Assembly: GCF_004912195.1 (NCBI RefSeq)
Contig: NZ_STGW01000004.1
Coordinates: forward strand, 137,764-191,811
Direction of reading: 5' to 3'
Length of the DNA: 54,048 nt
Source: Nocardioides caeni
GTDB lineage: Bacteria; Actinomycetota; Actinomycetes; Propionibacteriales; Nocardioidaceae
Shown here: piece by piece, positions 7,816 to 15,542 of the stretch
Layout: the number at the start of each line of letters is the position of its first letter
How positions within the stretch are numbered: the stretch's first letter is position 1
Translations under genes and position numbers: made by a program
The notes under the pieces: model-generated
What the model was told of the DNA's origin: nothing
The model's database searches: none
The model's input: the letters and a program-made list of their open reading frames with translations, nothing else

Positions 7816-9306
7816 ATGAGCCTCGACCACCTCCCCTGGCGGCGCCCCGCGTCGTACGACGACCGCCCTTGTGTCCGCGACGAGCGCACCGAGCTGACCT
7901 ACGCCCAGCTCGGTCGACGGGTCGACGCCGCCGCCGAGCAGCTCGCCGCCCGGGGCGTCGGCCCCGGCTCCGTGGTGGCAGTGATGCTCCCCAACCGGGT
8001 CGAGCTGCTGGTGACGATCATGGCCGCGTGGCGCCTCGGCGCCGCGGCGACGCCGATCAACCCGACCTTCACCGCCAGCGAGGCCGACCACCAGATCGGC
8101 GACTCCGGCGCCCTCGTCGTCGTCGCCACCGATCCGACGGTCGTCCAGGGCGACATCGTGGTGCTCGGTGTCGACGCCCTCGCCACCACCCCCGCCGGGA
8201 CCCTGCCGGCCGCGGACACCTCGACCGACGACCTGGCACTGCTCGTCTACACGAGCGGCTCGACCGGTCGTCCCAAGGGCGTCATGCTCGACCACGGCAA
8301 CATCGACGCGATGATCGCCAGCATGGGCGAGGCGATCGCCATCCGCCCCGACGACCACTGCCTGCTGGTGCTCCCGCTCTTCCACGTCAACGCGATCTGC
8401 GTCAGCTGGCTGACGCCGATGTCGGTCGGTGCGCAGCTGACCGTGCTGCAGCGGTTCCACCCGGTGGAGTTCCTCCGCGCGGTCGAGACCTACCGGCCGA
8501 CGTACTTCTCAGCGGTGCCGACGATCTACTCCCACCTGGTCGCGCTCCCGGTCGATGTCCAGCCCGACGTGAGCTCGGTCCGCTTCGCCATCTGCGGCGC
8601 GGCGCCTGCTCCGCCCGAGCTGTTCGCCGCGGTGGAGGCGCGCTTCGGCTTCCCACTGGTGGAGGGCTACGGACTGTCGGAGGGCACCTGCGCGTCGACC
8701 TGCAACCCCGTCGACGGCGTCCGCAAGCCCGGCACCGTCGGCCCTGCCCTCCCCGGCCAGCTGGTCGCCATCATGGCGCCGGACGGCAGCCTCGTCCCGA
8801 ACGGCGAGCGGGGCGAGGTCGTCATCAAGGGCGGCAACGTGATGCGCGGCTACCTCAACCGCCCGGAGGCGACCGCCGAGACGCTCGGCGACGGCTGGCT
8901 GCACACCGGCGACGTCGGGATCCTCGACGAGGACGGCTACCTCCGGATCGTCGACCGCATCAAGGACATGATCATCCGGGGTGGGGAGAACATCTATCCC
9001 AAGGAGATCGAGAACGTCCTGCACAGCGACCCGTCCGTCCTCGAAGCGGCCGTGGTCGGCGGACCCGACCCCGTCTATGGCGAGGTGGTGGTCGCCTTCG
9101 TCTCCGCCGCCCCCGACAGCCCGGCCGCTGCGGTCGACGTCGACGCGCTGCTCGAGCGCTGCCGCGCCGAGCTCACCAAGATCAAGGTCCCGGTCGCCGT
9201 TCACGTCCTCGAGGCACTGCCGAAGAACCCCGTCGGCAAGATCGACAAGCCCCACCTCCGCGCGCTCGTCGCCGCGGCCGGTGTCACCACAGGAAAGGGT
9301 GTCTGA
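7816..9306 (+). CDS. AMP-forming acyl-CoA ligase / fatty acid-CoA synthetase
   Basis: A 496-residue member of the ANL adenylating family that would activate a carboxylic acid to acyl-AMP and then acyl-CoA. The P-loop VYTSGSTGRPKGVML, the A5 motif YGLSEGTCAS, the TGD motif HTGDVGILDEDGYL, the hinge VDRIKDMIIRGGENIYP and the C-terminal catalytic lysine in NPVGKIDKPHLR are all intact. Chain length is unknown; the FadD-type motifs suggest a fatty or aromatic acid. It is the first gene of an operon: the DUF3556 gene starts 2 bases after its stop codon and the FAD oxidoreductase overlaps that gene in turn. Confidence 0.92.
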   Translation: MSLDHLPWRRPASYDDRPCVRDERTELTYAQLGRRVDAAAEQLAARGVGPGSVVAVMLPNRVELLVTIMAAWRLGAAATPINPTFTASEADHQIGDSGALVVVATDPTVVQGDIVVLGVDALATTPAGTLPAADTSTDDLALLVYTSGSTGRPKGVMLDHGNIDAMIASMGEAIAIRPDDHCLLVLPLFHVNAICVSWLTPMSVGAQLTVLQRFHPVEFLRAVETYRPTYFSAVPTIYSHLVALPVDVQPDVSSVRFAICGAAPAPPELFAAVEARFGFPLVEGYGLSEGTCASTCNPVDGVRKPGTVGPALPGQLVAIMAPDGSLVPNGERGEVVIKGGNVMRGYLNRPEATAETLGDGWLHTGDVGILDEDGYLRIVDRIKDMIIRGGENIYPKEIENVLHSDPSVLEAAVVGGPDPVYGEVVVAFVSAAPDSPAAAVDVDALLERCRAELTKIKVPVAVHVLEALPKNPVGKIDKPHLRALVAAAGVTTGKGV

Positions 9307-9308
9307 CC

Positions 9309-11168
9309 ATGGGATTCCTCAAGCCCGCTCCCCAGCCGGTCGCCCCGGCCGAATTCGTCCGGCTGCCGCTGAGCGACCGGCTCCGCGTGCTGACGACGAG
9401 CTGGGTCGACGACGGCTTCGGCACGCCTCGCGCGCTGACGCTGATCTACATCCTGAAGATGCTGGGCCTCTACTTCGCCGTCGGCCTGGCGATCACTGCG
9501 GGCACCACGGAGCACGTCCACTTCACCGAGCCGGGCACGTGGTTCGACTCCATCGTCGTCTACCAGAAGCTCGCCGTGTGGTTGATGCTGCTGGAGGTGA
9601 TCGGCCTCGGCGGCGCTTTCGGCCCGCTGTGCGGCCACTTCATGCCGTTCCTCGGCAACATCCGCTACTGGCTGCGGCCGGGCACGATCCGGATGGCGCC
9701 GTGGGCGAGCCGGGTGCCGGGCACCGCCGGGGACGAGCGCACCTGGTTCGACGTCCTGCTCTACGTCGGGGTCCTGGCCGCGCTCGCCTACCCGTTGCTC
9801 GCGCCCGCCGACGCCGTCGAGTCCCTGCCGGCCGGCACCGGCCCGCAGGAGCTGATCCCGCCTGCTGCCTTCGTCCCGATCCTCGTGCTCATGCCGCTGA
9901 TGGGCCTGCGGGACAAGGTCGTCTTCCTCGCGGCCCGCTCCGAGCAGTACCTGCCGATCATGCTCTTCTCGGCGATCTTCGGTGCGCTCGTCCTGGCCGA
10001 CGACGCCACGAGCGCCGACTTCATCAATCTGGTCGTGGTCTTCAAGATCGTGATCTGCATCGTGTGGATCGGCGCAGGCTTCTCCAAGCTGGGCCTGCAC
10101 TTCGAGCACGTGGTGCCGCCGATGGTCTCCAACAGCCCGGGTGTACCCAGCGCCGTGAAGCACGCGCACTACCGGGACGTCGGCAGCGACGACCTGCGCC
10201 CCGGCCGGCTCGCCTGGTTCATGGCGCACGTCAACGGCACGACCGTCGAGATCGGCATCCCGCTCGTCCTGCTGTTCACGACCAACCCCACCGTCGCGAT
10301 GGTCGCCGCCGTAGCGATGCTGATCTTCCACATCTACATCACCTCCACCTTCCCAATGGCTGTCCCGCTGGAGTGGAACGTCTTCTTCGGCTTCATCGCG
10401 ATCGTGCTGTGGGGCGGCTTCGGCGACGGCTTCGACGCTGACGTCTACAACATCTGGGAGTTCTCCGAGCCGCTGTTGCTGATCCCGGTCTTCGCCCTGC
10501 TGATGACGTTCCCGATCCTGGGATCGCTGCGGCCCGACCTCGTCAGCTTCCTGCCGAGCATGCGGCAGTACGCCGGCAACTGGGCCACCGCGATCTGGGC
10601 GATGCGGCCCGGCGTCGAGGAGCGGCTCAACGAGATCCGGTGCGTCGAGACCCAGATGGACCAGCTCCAGCGGATGATCGGCATGCCCTACGAGCGCGAC
10701 GACGCCGAGATGACGCTGCAGAAGGTCAACGGCTGGCGCGCCCTGCACAGCCAGGGCCGCGGCCTCTACTCCGTCCTCTACGAGCACCTCGACGACATCG
10801 AGGAACGCGTCGTGCGCGAGGGCGAGTTCATGTCCAACATCCTGCTCGGCTGGAACTTCGGAGACGGCCACCTCAACGACGAGCGCCTCATCGCCGCCGT
10901 GCAGAAGCGGCTCAACCTCGCCCCCGGTGACCTCGTCTCCGTCTATGCCGAGTCGCAGGCCACCCCGTGGCGGACCAGCACACCGCAGCACTACCGGGTG
11001 ATCGACGCCGCCCTCGGTGTCGTCGAGCGCGGCACTTGGGACGTCCGCGACTGCGTCAAGGAGCAGCCGTGGCTCCCCAACGGCCCGATCCCGCTGCAGG
11101 TTGGCTGGACCGCCGACGGGTACGGTCGCCAGAGCACCCTGACCAACGGGAAGGACCCTGCGACGTGA
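9309..11168 (+). CDS. DUF3556 multipass membrane protein
   Basis: A 619-residue integral membrane protein recognised as DUF3556 by its overall architecture: a start like FLKPAPQPVAPAEFVRLPLS, about eight to ten hydrophobic segments (for example ALTLIYILKMLGLYFAVGLA, FINLVVVFKIVICIVWIGAG, VAMVAAVAMLIFHIYITS) and a soluble C-terminal third (about residues 430-619). The family has no known function; it occurs in actinobacteria near fatty-acid genes. Histidines such as those in KLGLHFEHVVPPM and FHIYITS could bind metal as in membrane desaturases, which is speculation. It sits tightly between an acyl-CoA ligase and an FAD oxidoreductase and most likely works in the same pathway. Confidence 0.82.
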   Translation: MGFLKPAPQPVAPAEFVRLPLSDRLRVLTTSWVDDGFGTPRALTLIYILKMLGLYFAVGLAITAGTTEHVHFTEPGTWFDSIVVYQKLAVWLMLLEVIGLGGAFGPLCGHFMPFLGNIRYWLRPGTIRMAPWASRVPGTAGDERTWFDVLLYVGVLAALAYPLLAPADAVESLPAGTGPQELIPPAAFVPILVLMPLMGLRDKVVFLAARSEQYLPIMLFSAIFGALVLADDATSADFINLVVVFKIVICIVWIGAGFSKLGLHFEHVVPPMVSNSPGVPSAVKHAHYRDVGSDDLRPGRLAWFMAHVNGTTVEIGIPLVLLFTTNPTVAMVAAVAMLIFHIYITSTFPMAVPLEWNVFFGFIAIVLWGGFGDGFDADVYNIWEFSEPLLLIPVFALLMTFPILGSLRPDLVSFLPSMRQYAGNWATAIWAMRPGVEERLNEIRCVETQMDQLQRMIGMPYERDDAEMTLQKVNGWRALHSQGRGLYSVLYEHLDDIEERVVREGEFMSNILLGWNFGDGHLNDERLIAAVQKRLNLAPGDLVSVYAESQATPWRTSTPQHYRVIDAALGVVERGTWDVRDCVKEQPWLPNGPIPLQVGWTADGYGRQSTLTNGKDPAT

Positions 11169-12595
11169 GCACCGCAGTCGTGATCGGCAGCGGACCCAAC
11201 GGCCTCGCCGCAGCCATCCGGCTCGCGCAAGCCGGGTTGAGCGTCACCGTCGTCGAGGGCCACGAGCGCCCCGGCGGCGGGACCCGCAGCGACGACCAGT
11301 TGACGGTGCCGGGCGTGCTGCACGACGTGTGCGCCGCCTTCCATCCGACCGGGCTGGCCTCCCCGTTCTTCGCCTCCCTCGGACTGGAGCGGCACGGGCT
11401 GCAGTGGCTGCACCCGGAGATCGACCTCGCCCATCCCCTCGACGACGGACGCGCCGGCCTCGCTGCCCGCGACATGGACGTCACGGCGGCCAGCCTGGGC
11501 CGCGACGGCGCCCGCTGGCGCCGGATCTTCGAGCCGATGGTGCGCAACTTCGACGACCTGATCGGCGAGGTCTTCCAGCCCGTCGTCCACGCCCCACGGC
11601 ACCCCGTGACACTGGGCCGCTTCGGGGTGAAGGCGCTCATGCCAGCCACGTGGCAGTCGGCCCGCTTCGGCGACGAGCCCGCGAAGGCACTGTTCATGGG
11701 CGTCGCGGCCCACAAGTTCGGGACGCTCACCGGCCCCCTCGGTGCCTCGGTCGGCCTGATGCTCACCGGTGCCGCGCACGCCGTCGGGTGGCCCGTGGCC
11801 GCGGGTGGGACGGAGTCGATCACCCGCGCGCTGCTCACCGAGCTGGCGTCGTACGGCGGCACGGTGGTGACCGGCGTCCGGGTCCGCTCGCTCGACGAGC
11901 TGCCCGGCCTGGTCGGCAGCCGGCCGGAGGTCGTCATCCTCGACACGGCGCCTGCCGGAGTGCTCGAGATCGTCGGTGATCGCCTGCCGGCCCGGGTCCG
12001 TCGGGCCCTCACCCGCTACACCTACGGGCCGGCGGCGTTCAAGGTCGACTTCGCGATCGAGGGCGACATCCCCTGGACCAACCCCGACTGCGCCCGGGCG
12101 GGGACCCTGCACCTGGGCGGCACGGCCCGGGAGATGGTCGCGATCGAGGCGGCGACGGCACGCGGCGAGATGCAGGAGCGTCCCTTCGTGCTGCTCGGCC
12201 AGCAGTACCTCGTCGATCGCGCCCGCTCCGTCGGTACGACCAACCCGATCTATGCCTACGCGCACGTGCCGGCCGGCTACACCGGCGACGCGACCGACGC
12301 CATCATCGGACAGATCGAGCGCTTCGCGCCGGGCTTCCGCGACCGCATCCTCGCGACCTCCACCTGGAGCCCGGCCGACTGGGAGGCGTACAACCCCAAC
12401 TACGTCGGCGGCGACATCTCCGCCGGCGCCAACACGGCTCGGCAGATCGCCTTCCGCCCGCGCATCGCGGCCAACCCCTACACGCTGGGCGTCGACGGGG
12501 TCTACCTCTGCTCGTCCGCGACGCCGCCGGGCGGCGGCGTGCACGGGATGAGCGGCTTCCATGCCGCGGAGACGGCGTTGGCGCGGCTGCGCTGA
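11165..12595 (+). CDS. Phytoene desaturase-like FAD-dependent oxidoreductase
   Basis: A 476-residue amine-oxidase/phytoene-desaturase superfamily flavoprotein. The N-terminal Rossmann motif VIGSGPNGLAAAIRLAQAG plus the following VVEGHERPGGG bind FAD, and the C-terminal CSSATPPGGGVHGMSGFHAA motif is the conserved second FAD contact of this group. The GTG start overlaps the DUF3556 stop as GTGA, so translation is coupled. It is not a clear carotenoid CrtI, and no phytoene synthase is nearby; with an acyl-CoA ligase and membrane partner it more likely acts on a lipid or retinoid-like acyl group. Family secure, substrate unknown. Confidence 0.86.
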   Translation: MSTAVVIGSGPNGLAAAIRLAQAGLSVTVVEGHERPGGGTRSDDQLTVPGVLHDVCAAFHPTGLASPFFASLGLERHGLQWLHPEIDLAHPLDDGRAGLAARDMDVTAASLGRDGARWRRIFEPMVRNFDDLIGEVFQPVVHAPRHPVTLGRFGVKALMPATWQSARFGDEPAKALFMGVAAHKFGTLTGPLGASVGLMLTGAAHAVGWPVAAGGTESITRALLTELASYGGTVVTGVRVRSLDELPGLVGSRPEVVILDTAPAGVLEIVGDRLPARVRRALTRYTYGPAAFKVDFAIEGDIPWTNPDCARAGTLHLGGTAREMVAIEAATARGEMQERPFVLLGQQYLVDRARSVGTTNPIYAYAHVPAGYTGDATDAIIGQIERFAPGFRDRILATSTWSPADWEAYNPNYVGGDISAGANTARQIAFRPRIAANPYTLGVDGVYLCSSATPPGGGVHGMSGFHAAETALARLR

Positions 12596-12621
12596 CGCGC
12601 GTCCGGCTCCCGACTCCCGGC

Positions 12622-13419
12622 TCAGCGCTTCGCCTGCGCCCTGTCGCCCATGCCGCGCATCGCGGCCACGGCCTTCAGCCCGACCGCCGGAAGCACGTCA
12701 CCGGCGCGCACCATGGCGCCACGCCAGCGCGGGACGACGCGGAAGAGCTGGCGCGAGTCGAGCAGCGCCAGGCCCGCGGCCGCCACGTCGCGCTCGTCCA
12801 ACGGCTTCGGGCCGGCGAACAGCAGGGCGGCACCCGGGTCCTTCTCGACGTCGTGGACCATCGCGGTGGCGACCACGTCGGGGCACAGCGCCCGAACCCG
12901 GATGGGCAGGCCGGCGTGGTCGAGGTCGCCCTGCAGGGACGTGGTGAACGAGAGAACCGCGGCCTTCGTGGCGGCGTACAGCGCGAGGCCCGGCACCGGC
13001 GTGAGCGCCGAGATCGAGGCGACGTTAAGGATCCGGCCGCCTGACTCCCCCATCGCGCCGACGGCTGCGCGACAGCCGCCCAGGACACCCTTGACGTTGA
13101 TGTCGACGATCGCGTCGACCTGCTCGTCGGGGTGCTCCCATGCCTCGCCCGCGAAAAGCACGCCGGCGTTGTTGACCCACACCCGCAGGGGTCCGCGGGC
13201 CGTGGCGGCCTCGGCGACGGCACGGTGTCCCGCCGCGTCGCGCACGTCGTGCGCCATCGCCCACGCTCCGCGGCCGATCGCGTCGGCGGCGGCCTGCGCG
13301 GCCGCGCCGTCGATGTCGGTCAGCAGCACCTCGTGGCCCCGGTCGGCGAGCTGCTCCGCGAGCGCGCGGCCGATGCCCCGGGCCGCGCCTGTCACGACGG
13401 CCACTGCGGGAGCGGTCAT
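12622..13419 (-). CDS. SDR-family oxidoreductase
   Basis: A 265-residue short-chain dehydrogenase with the cofactor motif TGAARGIG at residues 10-17, NNAG, and the catalytic series S-I-S ... YAATKAA. The C-terminal region MVHDVEKDPGAALLFAGPKPLDERDVA is like that of SDRs of lipid or sterol metabolism. A good ribosome site (GAGGAG) lies 6-8 bases before the ATG at 13419. Its start overlaps the miaA stop by 4 bases (ATGA), so it rides on the miaA transcript, yet it converges with the ligase-DUF3556-oxidoreductase operon and may serve the same pathway. Confidence 0.88.
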   Translation of the reverse strand: MTAPAVAVVTGAARGIGRALAEQLADRGHEVLLTDIDGAAAQAAADAIGRGAWAMAHDVRDAAGHRAVAEAATARGPLRVWVNNAGVLFAGEAWEHPDEQVDAIVDINVKGVLGGCRAAVGAMGESGGRILNVASISALTPVPGLALYAATKAAVLSFTTSLQGDLDHAGLPIRVRALCPDVVATAMVHDVEKDPGAALLFAGPKPLDERDVAAAGLALLDSRQLFRVVPRWRGAMVRAGDVLPAVGLKAVAAMRGMGDRAQAKR

Positions 13420-14360
13420 GGTCGATTCTCCTCTCGTCGCACGACGGCGAGGGCCTCGCCGACGCGGTCCGGGTCGTCGTACGCCACCCAGGTGATGCGG
13501 GGGTCGTTCTTCCACCACGCCATCTGGCGGCGGGCGAACCTCCGGGTCGCGATCGCGGTGCGCTCGATCGCCTCCTCCTCGCCCATCTCGCCGGCGAGGA
13601 CGGCCATGGCCTGCCGGTAGCCGATGGCGGCGGCCGCTGTCCTGCTCTCCGCCAGGCCATCGGCGAGCAGTCGCTCGACCTCGCCGATCAGGCCGGCCTC
13701 GAACATCCGCTGCACGCGCAGCCAGATCCGTTGCTCCAGCACGTCGCGCTCGATGGCGACGCCGATCTGGACGGTGCGGGGGTCGACGTACTCCTGCACC
13801 GGGAGGCGGGCGCTGAACGGCTGGCCGGTGACCTCGATGACCTCCAGCGCCCGGACCGTACGACGCCCGTTCTCCACCTCGAGCCGGTCGGCCGCGGTGG
13901 GGTCCAGCCGGCGGAGCCGGTCGTGCAGCGCCGCAGGGCCCACCTGCGCCAGCTCCTCCTCGAGCCGGGTCCGCACGGTCGCGTCGGTGCCGGGGAAGTC
14001 GAACCTGTCGAGGATCGCGCGGTTGTAGAGCGCCGAACCGCCCACCAGGACGGGGCTGCGTCCTCGCCCGCGGATCTCTGCGATCGCGGTGCGTGCCCAT
14101 CCCTGGAACTGCGCCACCGTCGCCTGGTCGCGCACCTCGCGGGTGTCGAGCAGGTGGTGCGGGATGCCGCGGCGCTCCTCGACGGGCAGCTTCGCCGTGC
14201 CGATGTCCATGCCGCGATAGACCTGCATCGCGTCGGTGTTGACGATCTCGCCGTCCAACGCGCCGGCGAGATCGAGCGACAGGGCCGTCTTGCCGCTGGC
14301 GGTCGGGCCGACGATCGCGACGACCACCGGAGCCGGACCGGGCGAGGACGGGCAGGACAT
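13416..14360 (-). CDS. miaA: tRNA dimethylallyltransferase
   Basis: A 314-residue enzyme that adds a dimethylallyl group to adenosine 37 of tRNAs reading UNN codons; MiaB, encoded 1.2 kb upstream on the same strand, then methylthiolates it. The P-loop GPTASGKTALS is near residues 18-28, followed by NTDAMQVYRGMDIGTAK, the substrate loop PHHLLD and the late RRFARRQMAWWKND motif. I choose the ATG at 14360 because the P-loop then falls at its normal distance; in-frame starts further upstream would overlap the divergent gene promoter. Together with miaB, dapF and hflX it marks a conserved actinobacterial block. Confidence 0.96.
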   Translation of the reverse strand: MSCPSSPGPAPVVVAIVGPTASGKTALSLDLAGALDGEIVNTDAMQVYRGMDIGTAKLPVEERRGIPHHLLDTREVRDQATVAQFQGWARTAIAEIRGRGRSPVLVGGSALYNRAILDRFDFPGTDATVRTRLEEELAQVGPAALHDRLRRLDPTAADRLEVENGRRTVRALEVIEVTGQPFSARLPVQEYVDPRTVQIGVAIERDVLEQRIWLRVQRMFEAGLIGEVERLLADGLAESRTAAAAIGYRQAMAVLAGEMGEEEAIERTAIATRRFARRQMAWWKNDPRITWVAYDDPDRVGEALAVVRREENRP

Positions 14361-14444
14361 GGGAGCCAGTCTCCCAAGGGTGTGGCAGGGTGACATCGGC
14401 GGCTCAGGTCGGGCCGTGCACATCCATCGCTTTGGGGGTTTCTC

Positions 14445-14648
14445 GTGGGCTTTCTGGACAACGCCAAGGACAAGCTGAGCGACGCCGTCGACAAGCACGG
14501 CGACAAGATCGAGGGCGGCATCGACAAGGCCGCCGATCTCGCCAGTGACAAGACCGGCGGCAAGTACGACGACAAGATCGAGTCCGGCGTCGACAAGGCC
14601 AAGGACGCCCTCGACGGGCTCGACGGCAAGGACGACGACATCCAGTGA
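14445..14648 (+). CDS. MT0933-like antitoxin-type small protein
   Basis: A 67-residue, highly charged helical protein beginning MGFLDNAKDKLSDAVDKHGD and continuing with DKTGGKYDDKIESGVDKAKDA. This matches the short family named after M. tuberculosis MT0933/Rv0909, predicted as the antitoxin of a type II pair with an SRPBCC-fold partner. No such partner is adjacent: the next gene, overlapping it as GTGA, is a Nudix hydrolase. The antitoxin role is therefore an inherited family name, not shown here; a general stress or DNA-binding role is equally possible. Confidence 0.72.
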   Translation: MGFLDNAKDKLSDAVDKHGDKIEGGIDKAADLASDKTGGKYDDKIESGVDKAKDALDGLDGKDDDIQ

Positions 14649-15136
14649 GCGTGACGGACCCGGCGACCGGGAAGGTGCGCTTCAGCATCGTCCCGGCCGC
14701 CTACGTCCTCCTGCTGCGCGAGGGCACAGCAGGGGACGAGGTCCTGCTGCAGCTGCGGCAGGGCACCGGCTACATGGACGACCACTGGGCCTCTGCCGCC
14801 GCCGGCCACGTCGAGCGGGGCGAGACCGCCCTCGACGCGGCGCGCCGGGAGGCGCTCGAGGAGATCGGCGTCGCCGACCTCGACCTCGAGTTCGCCACCG
14901 CGATGCAGCGCACCGCCCACGACCTGCCGATCGACGAGCGCGTCGACTTCTTCTTCACCGCCCGGTCGTGGCGCGGGGAGCCCCGCATCGTCGAGGCGGC
15001 CAAGTGCGCCGAGCTGCGCTGGGTGCCTCTCGACGAGCTGGACACGTTGCCCGGTCCGGTGGTGCCCCACGAGCGGTTCGTGCTCGACGGGCTGCGGCGC
15101 CGGGACCTGACCCCGCTGAGCCAGTTCGGGTTCTGA
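14645..15136 (+). CDS. Nudix hydrolase
   Basis: A 163-residue pyrophosphohydrolase. The complete Nudix box runs from GHVERGETALDAARREA to the following LEEIGV, giving the G-x5-E-x7-REx2-EExG pattern that binds Mg2+. Members clean up oxidised nucleotides or hydrolyse nucleotide sugars; the substrate here is unknown. The GTG start overlaps the stop codon of the small antitoxin-like gene, so the two are translated together. Confidence 0.9.
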   Translation: MSVTDPATGKVRFSIVPAAYVLLLREGTAGDEVLLQLRQGTGYMDDHWASAAAGHVERGETALDAARREALEEIGVADLDLEFATAMQRTAHDLPIDERVDFFFTARSWRGEPRIVEAAKCAELRWVPLDELDTLPGPVVPHERFVLDGLRRRDLTPLSQFGF

Positions 15137-15187
15137 CCCGAATCCGATCGCACGGTTGCGAGTGGCCCGCGCGGTTACCGGACCATC

Positions 15188-15475
15188 ATGAGCAACGACC
15201 AGCCGACCGCCGATCCCAACGACGACACGGGACAGTCGCTGTCGCCGCAACCCGAGCCGACCGCGGTGCCGCAGGCACCCCCGCCCGGCGGACCCAACGC
15301 CGTGCCGGGCGTCGGTGGCGACGGCGCCTACTCCGTCGAGTCCCGCGACCCGGTGCCGCAGCACAACCCGGCCACCGACGAGCTGCCGGAGGAGACCACC
15401 GAGCCCGAGGACACGGACACCGCGGCCACCCGCGGCGAGGAGACGCCCGATCCGGAGGACGAGTCGCCCGCCTGA
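15188..15475 (+). CDS. Small disordered acidic hypothetical protein
   Basis: A 95-residue protein made almost wholly of Pro, Asp, Glu, Thr, Ser and Gly, with no hydrophobic segment and no motif I recognise; it is probably intrinsically disordered. The ATG at 15188 and codon bias (G or C at third positions) support real coding, and it follows the Nudix gene by 51 bases. Function unknown. Confidence 0.6.
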   Translation: MSNDQPTADPNDDTGQSLSPQPEPTAVPQAPPPGGPNAVPGVGGDGAYSVESRDPVPQHNPATDELPEETTEPEDTDTAATRGEETPDPEDESPA

Positions 15476-15492
15476 GTGGGCGAACTCGCCAC

Positions 15493-15525
15493 GTCTCGAG
15501 ACGCTTGCTGCGCAAGCTCCTCGAC
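15493..15525. repeat. REP-like element, half A (downstream of miaB)
   Basis: The segment begins with the palindrome GTCTCGAGAC and continues with the hairpin GCTTGC-TGC-GCAAGC, ending CTCCTCGAC. It has the form of short dispersed repeats that I recall from Nocardioides genomes (CTCGAGACGC ... CTCCTCGAC). It fills the gap between a plus-strand gene end and the miaB stop codon and may act in transcript ending. Confidence 0.55.
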
Positions 15526-15542
15526 GAACGGGGGGGGAGGGC

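Noticed and set aside
9201..10991. A 596-codon open frame on the minus strand
   Set aside because: Antisense shadow of the DUF3556 gene; no motif, and its codon positions follow those of the sense gene.
15530..15537. Run of eight G as a phase-variable tract
   Set aside because: It lies after the miaB stop codon and outside any other gene, so slippage would not change a protein; it may also be prone to read error.
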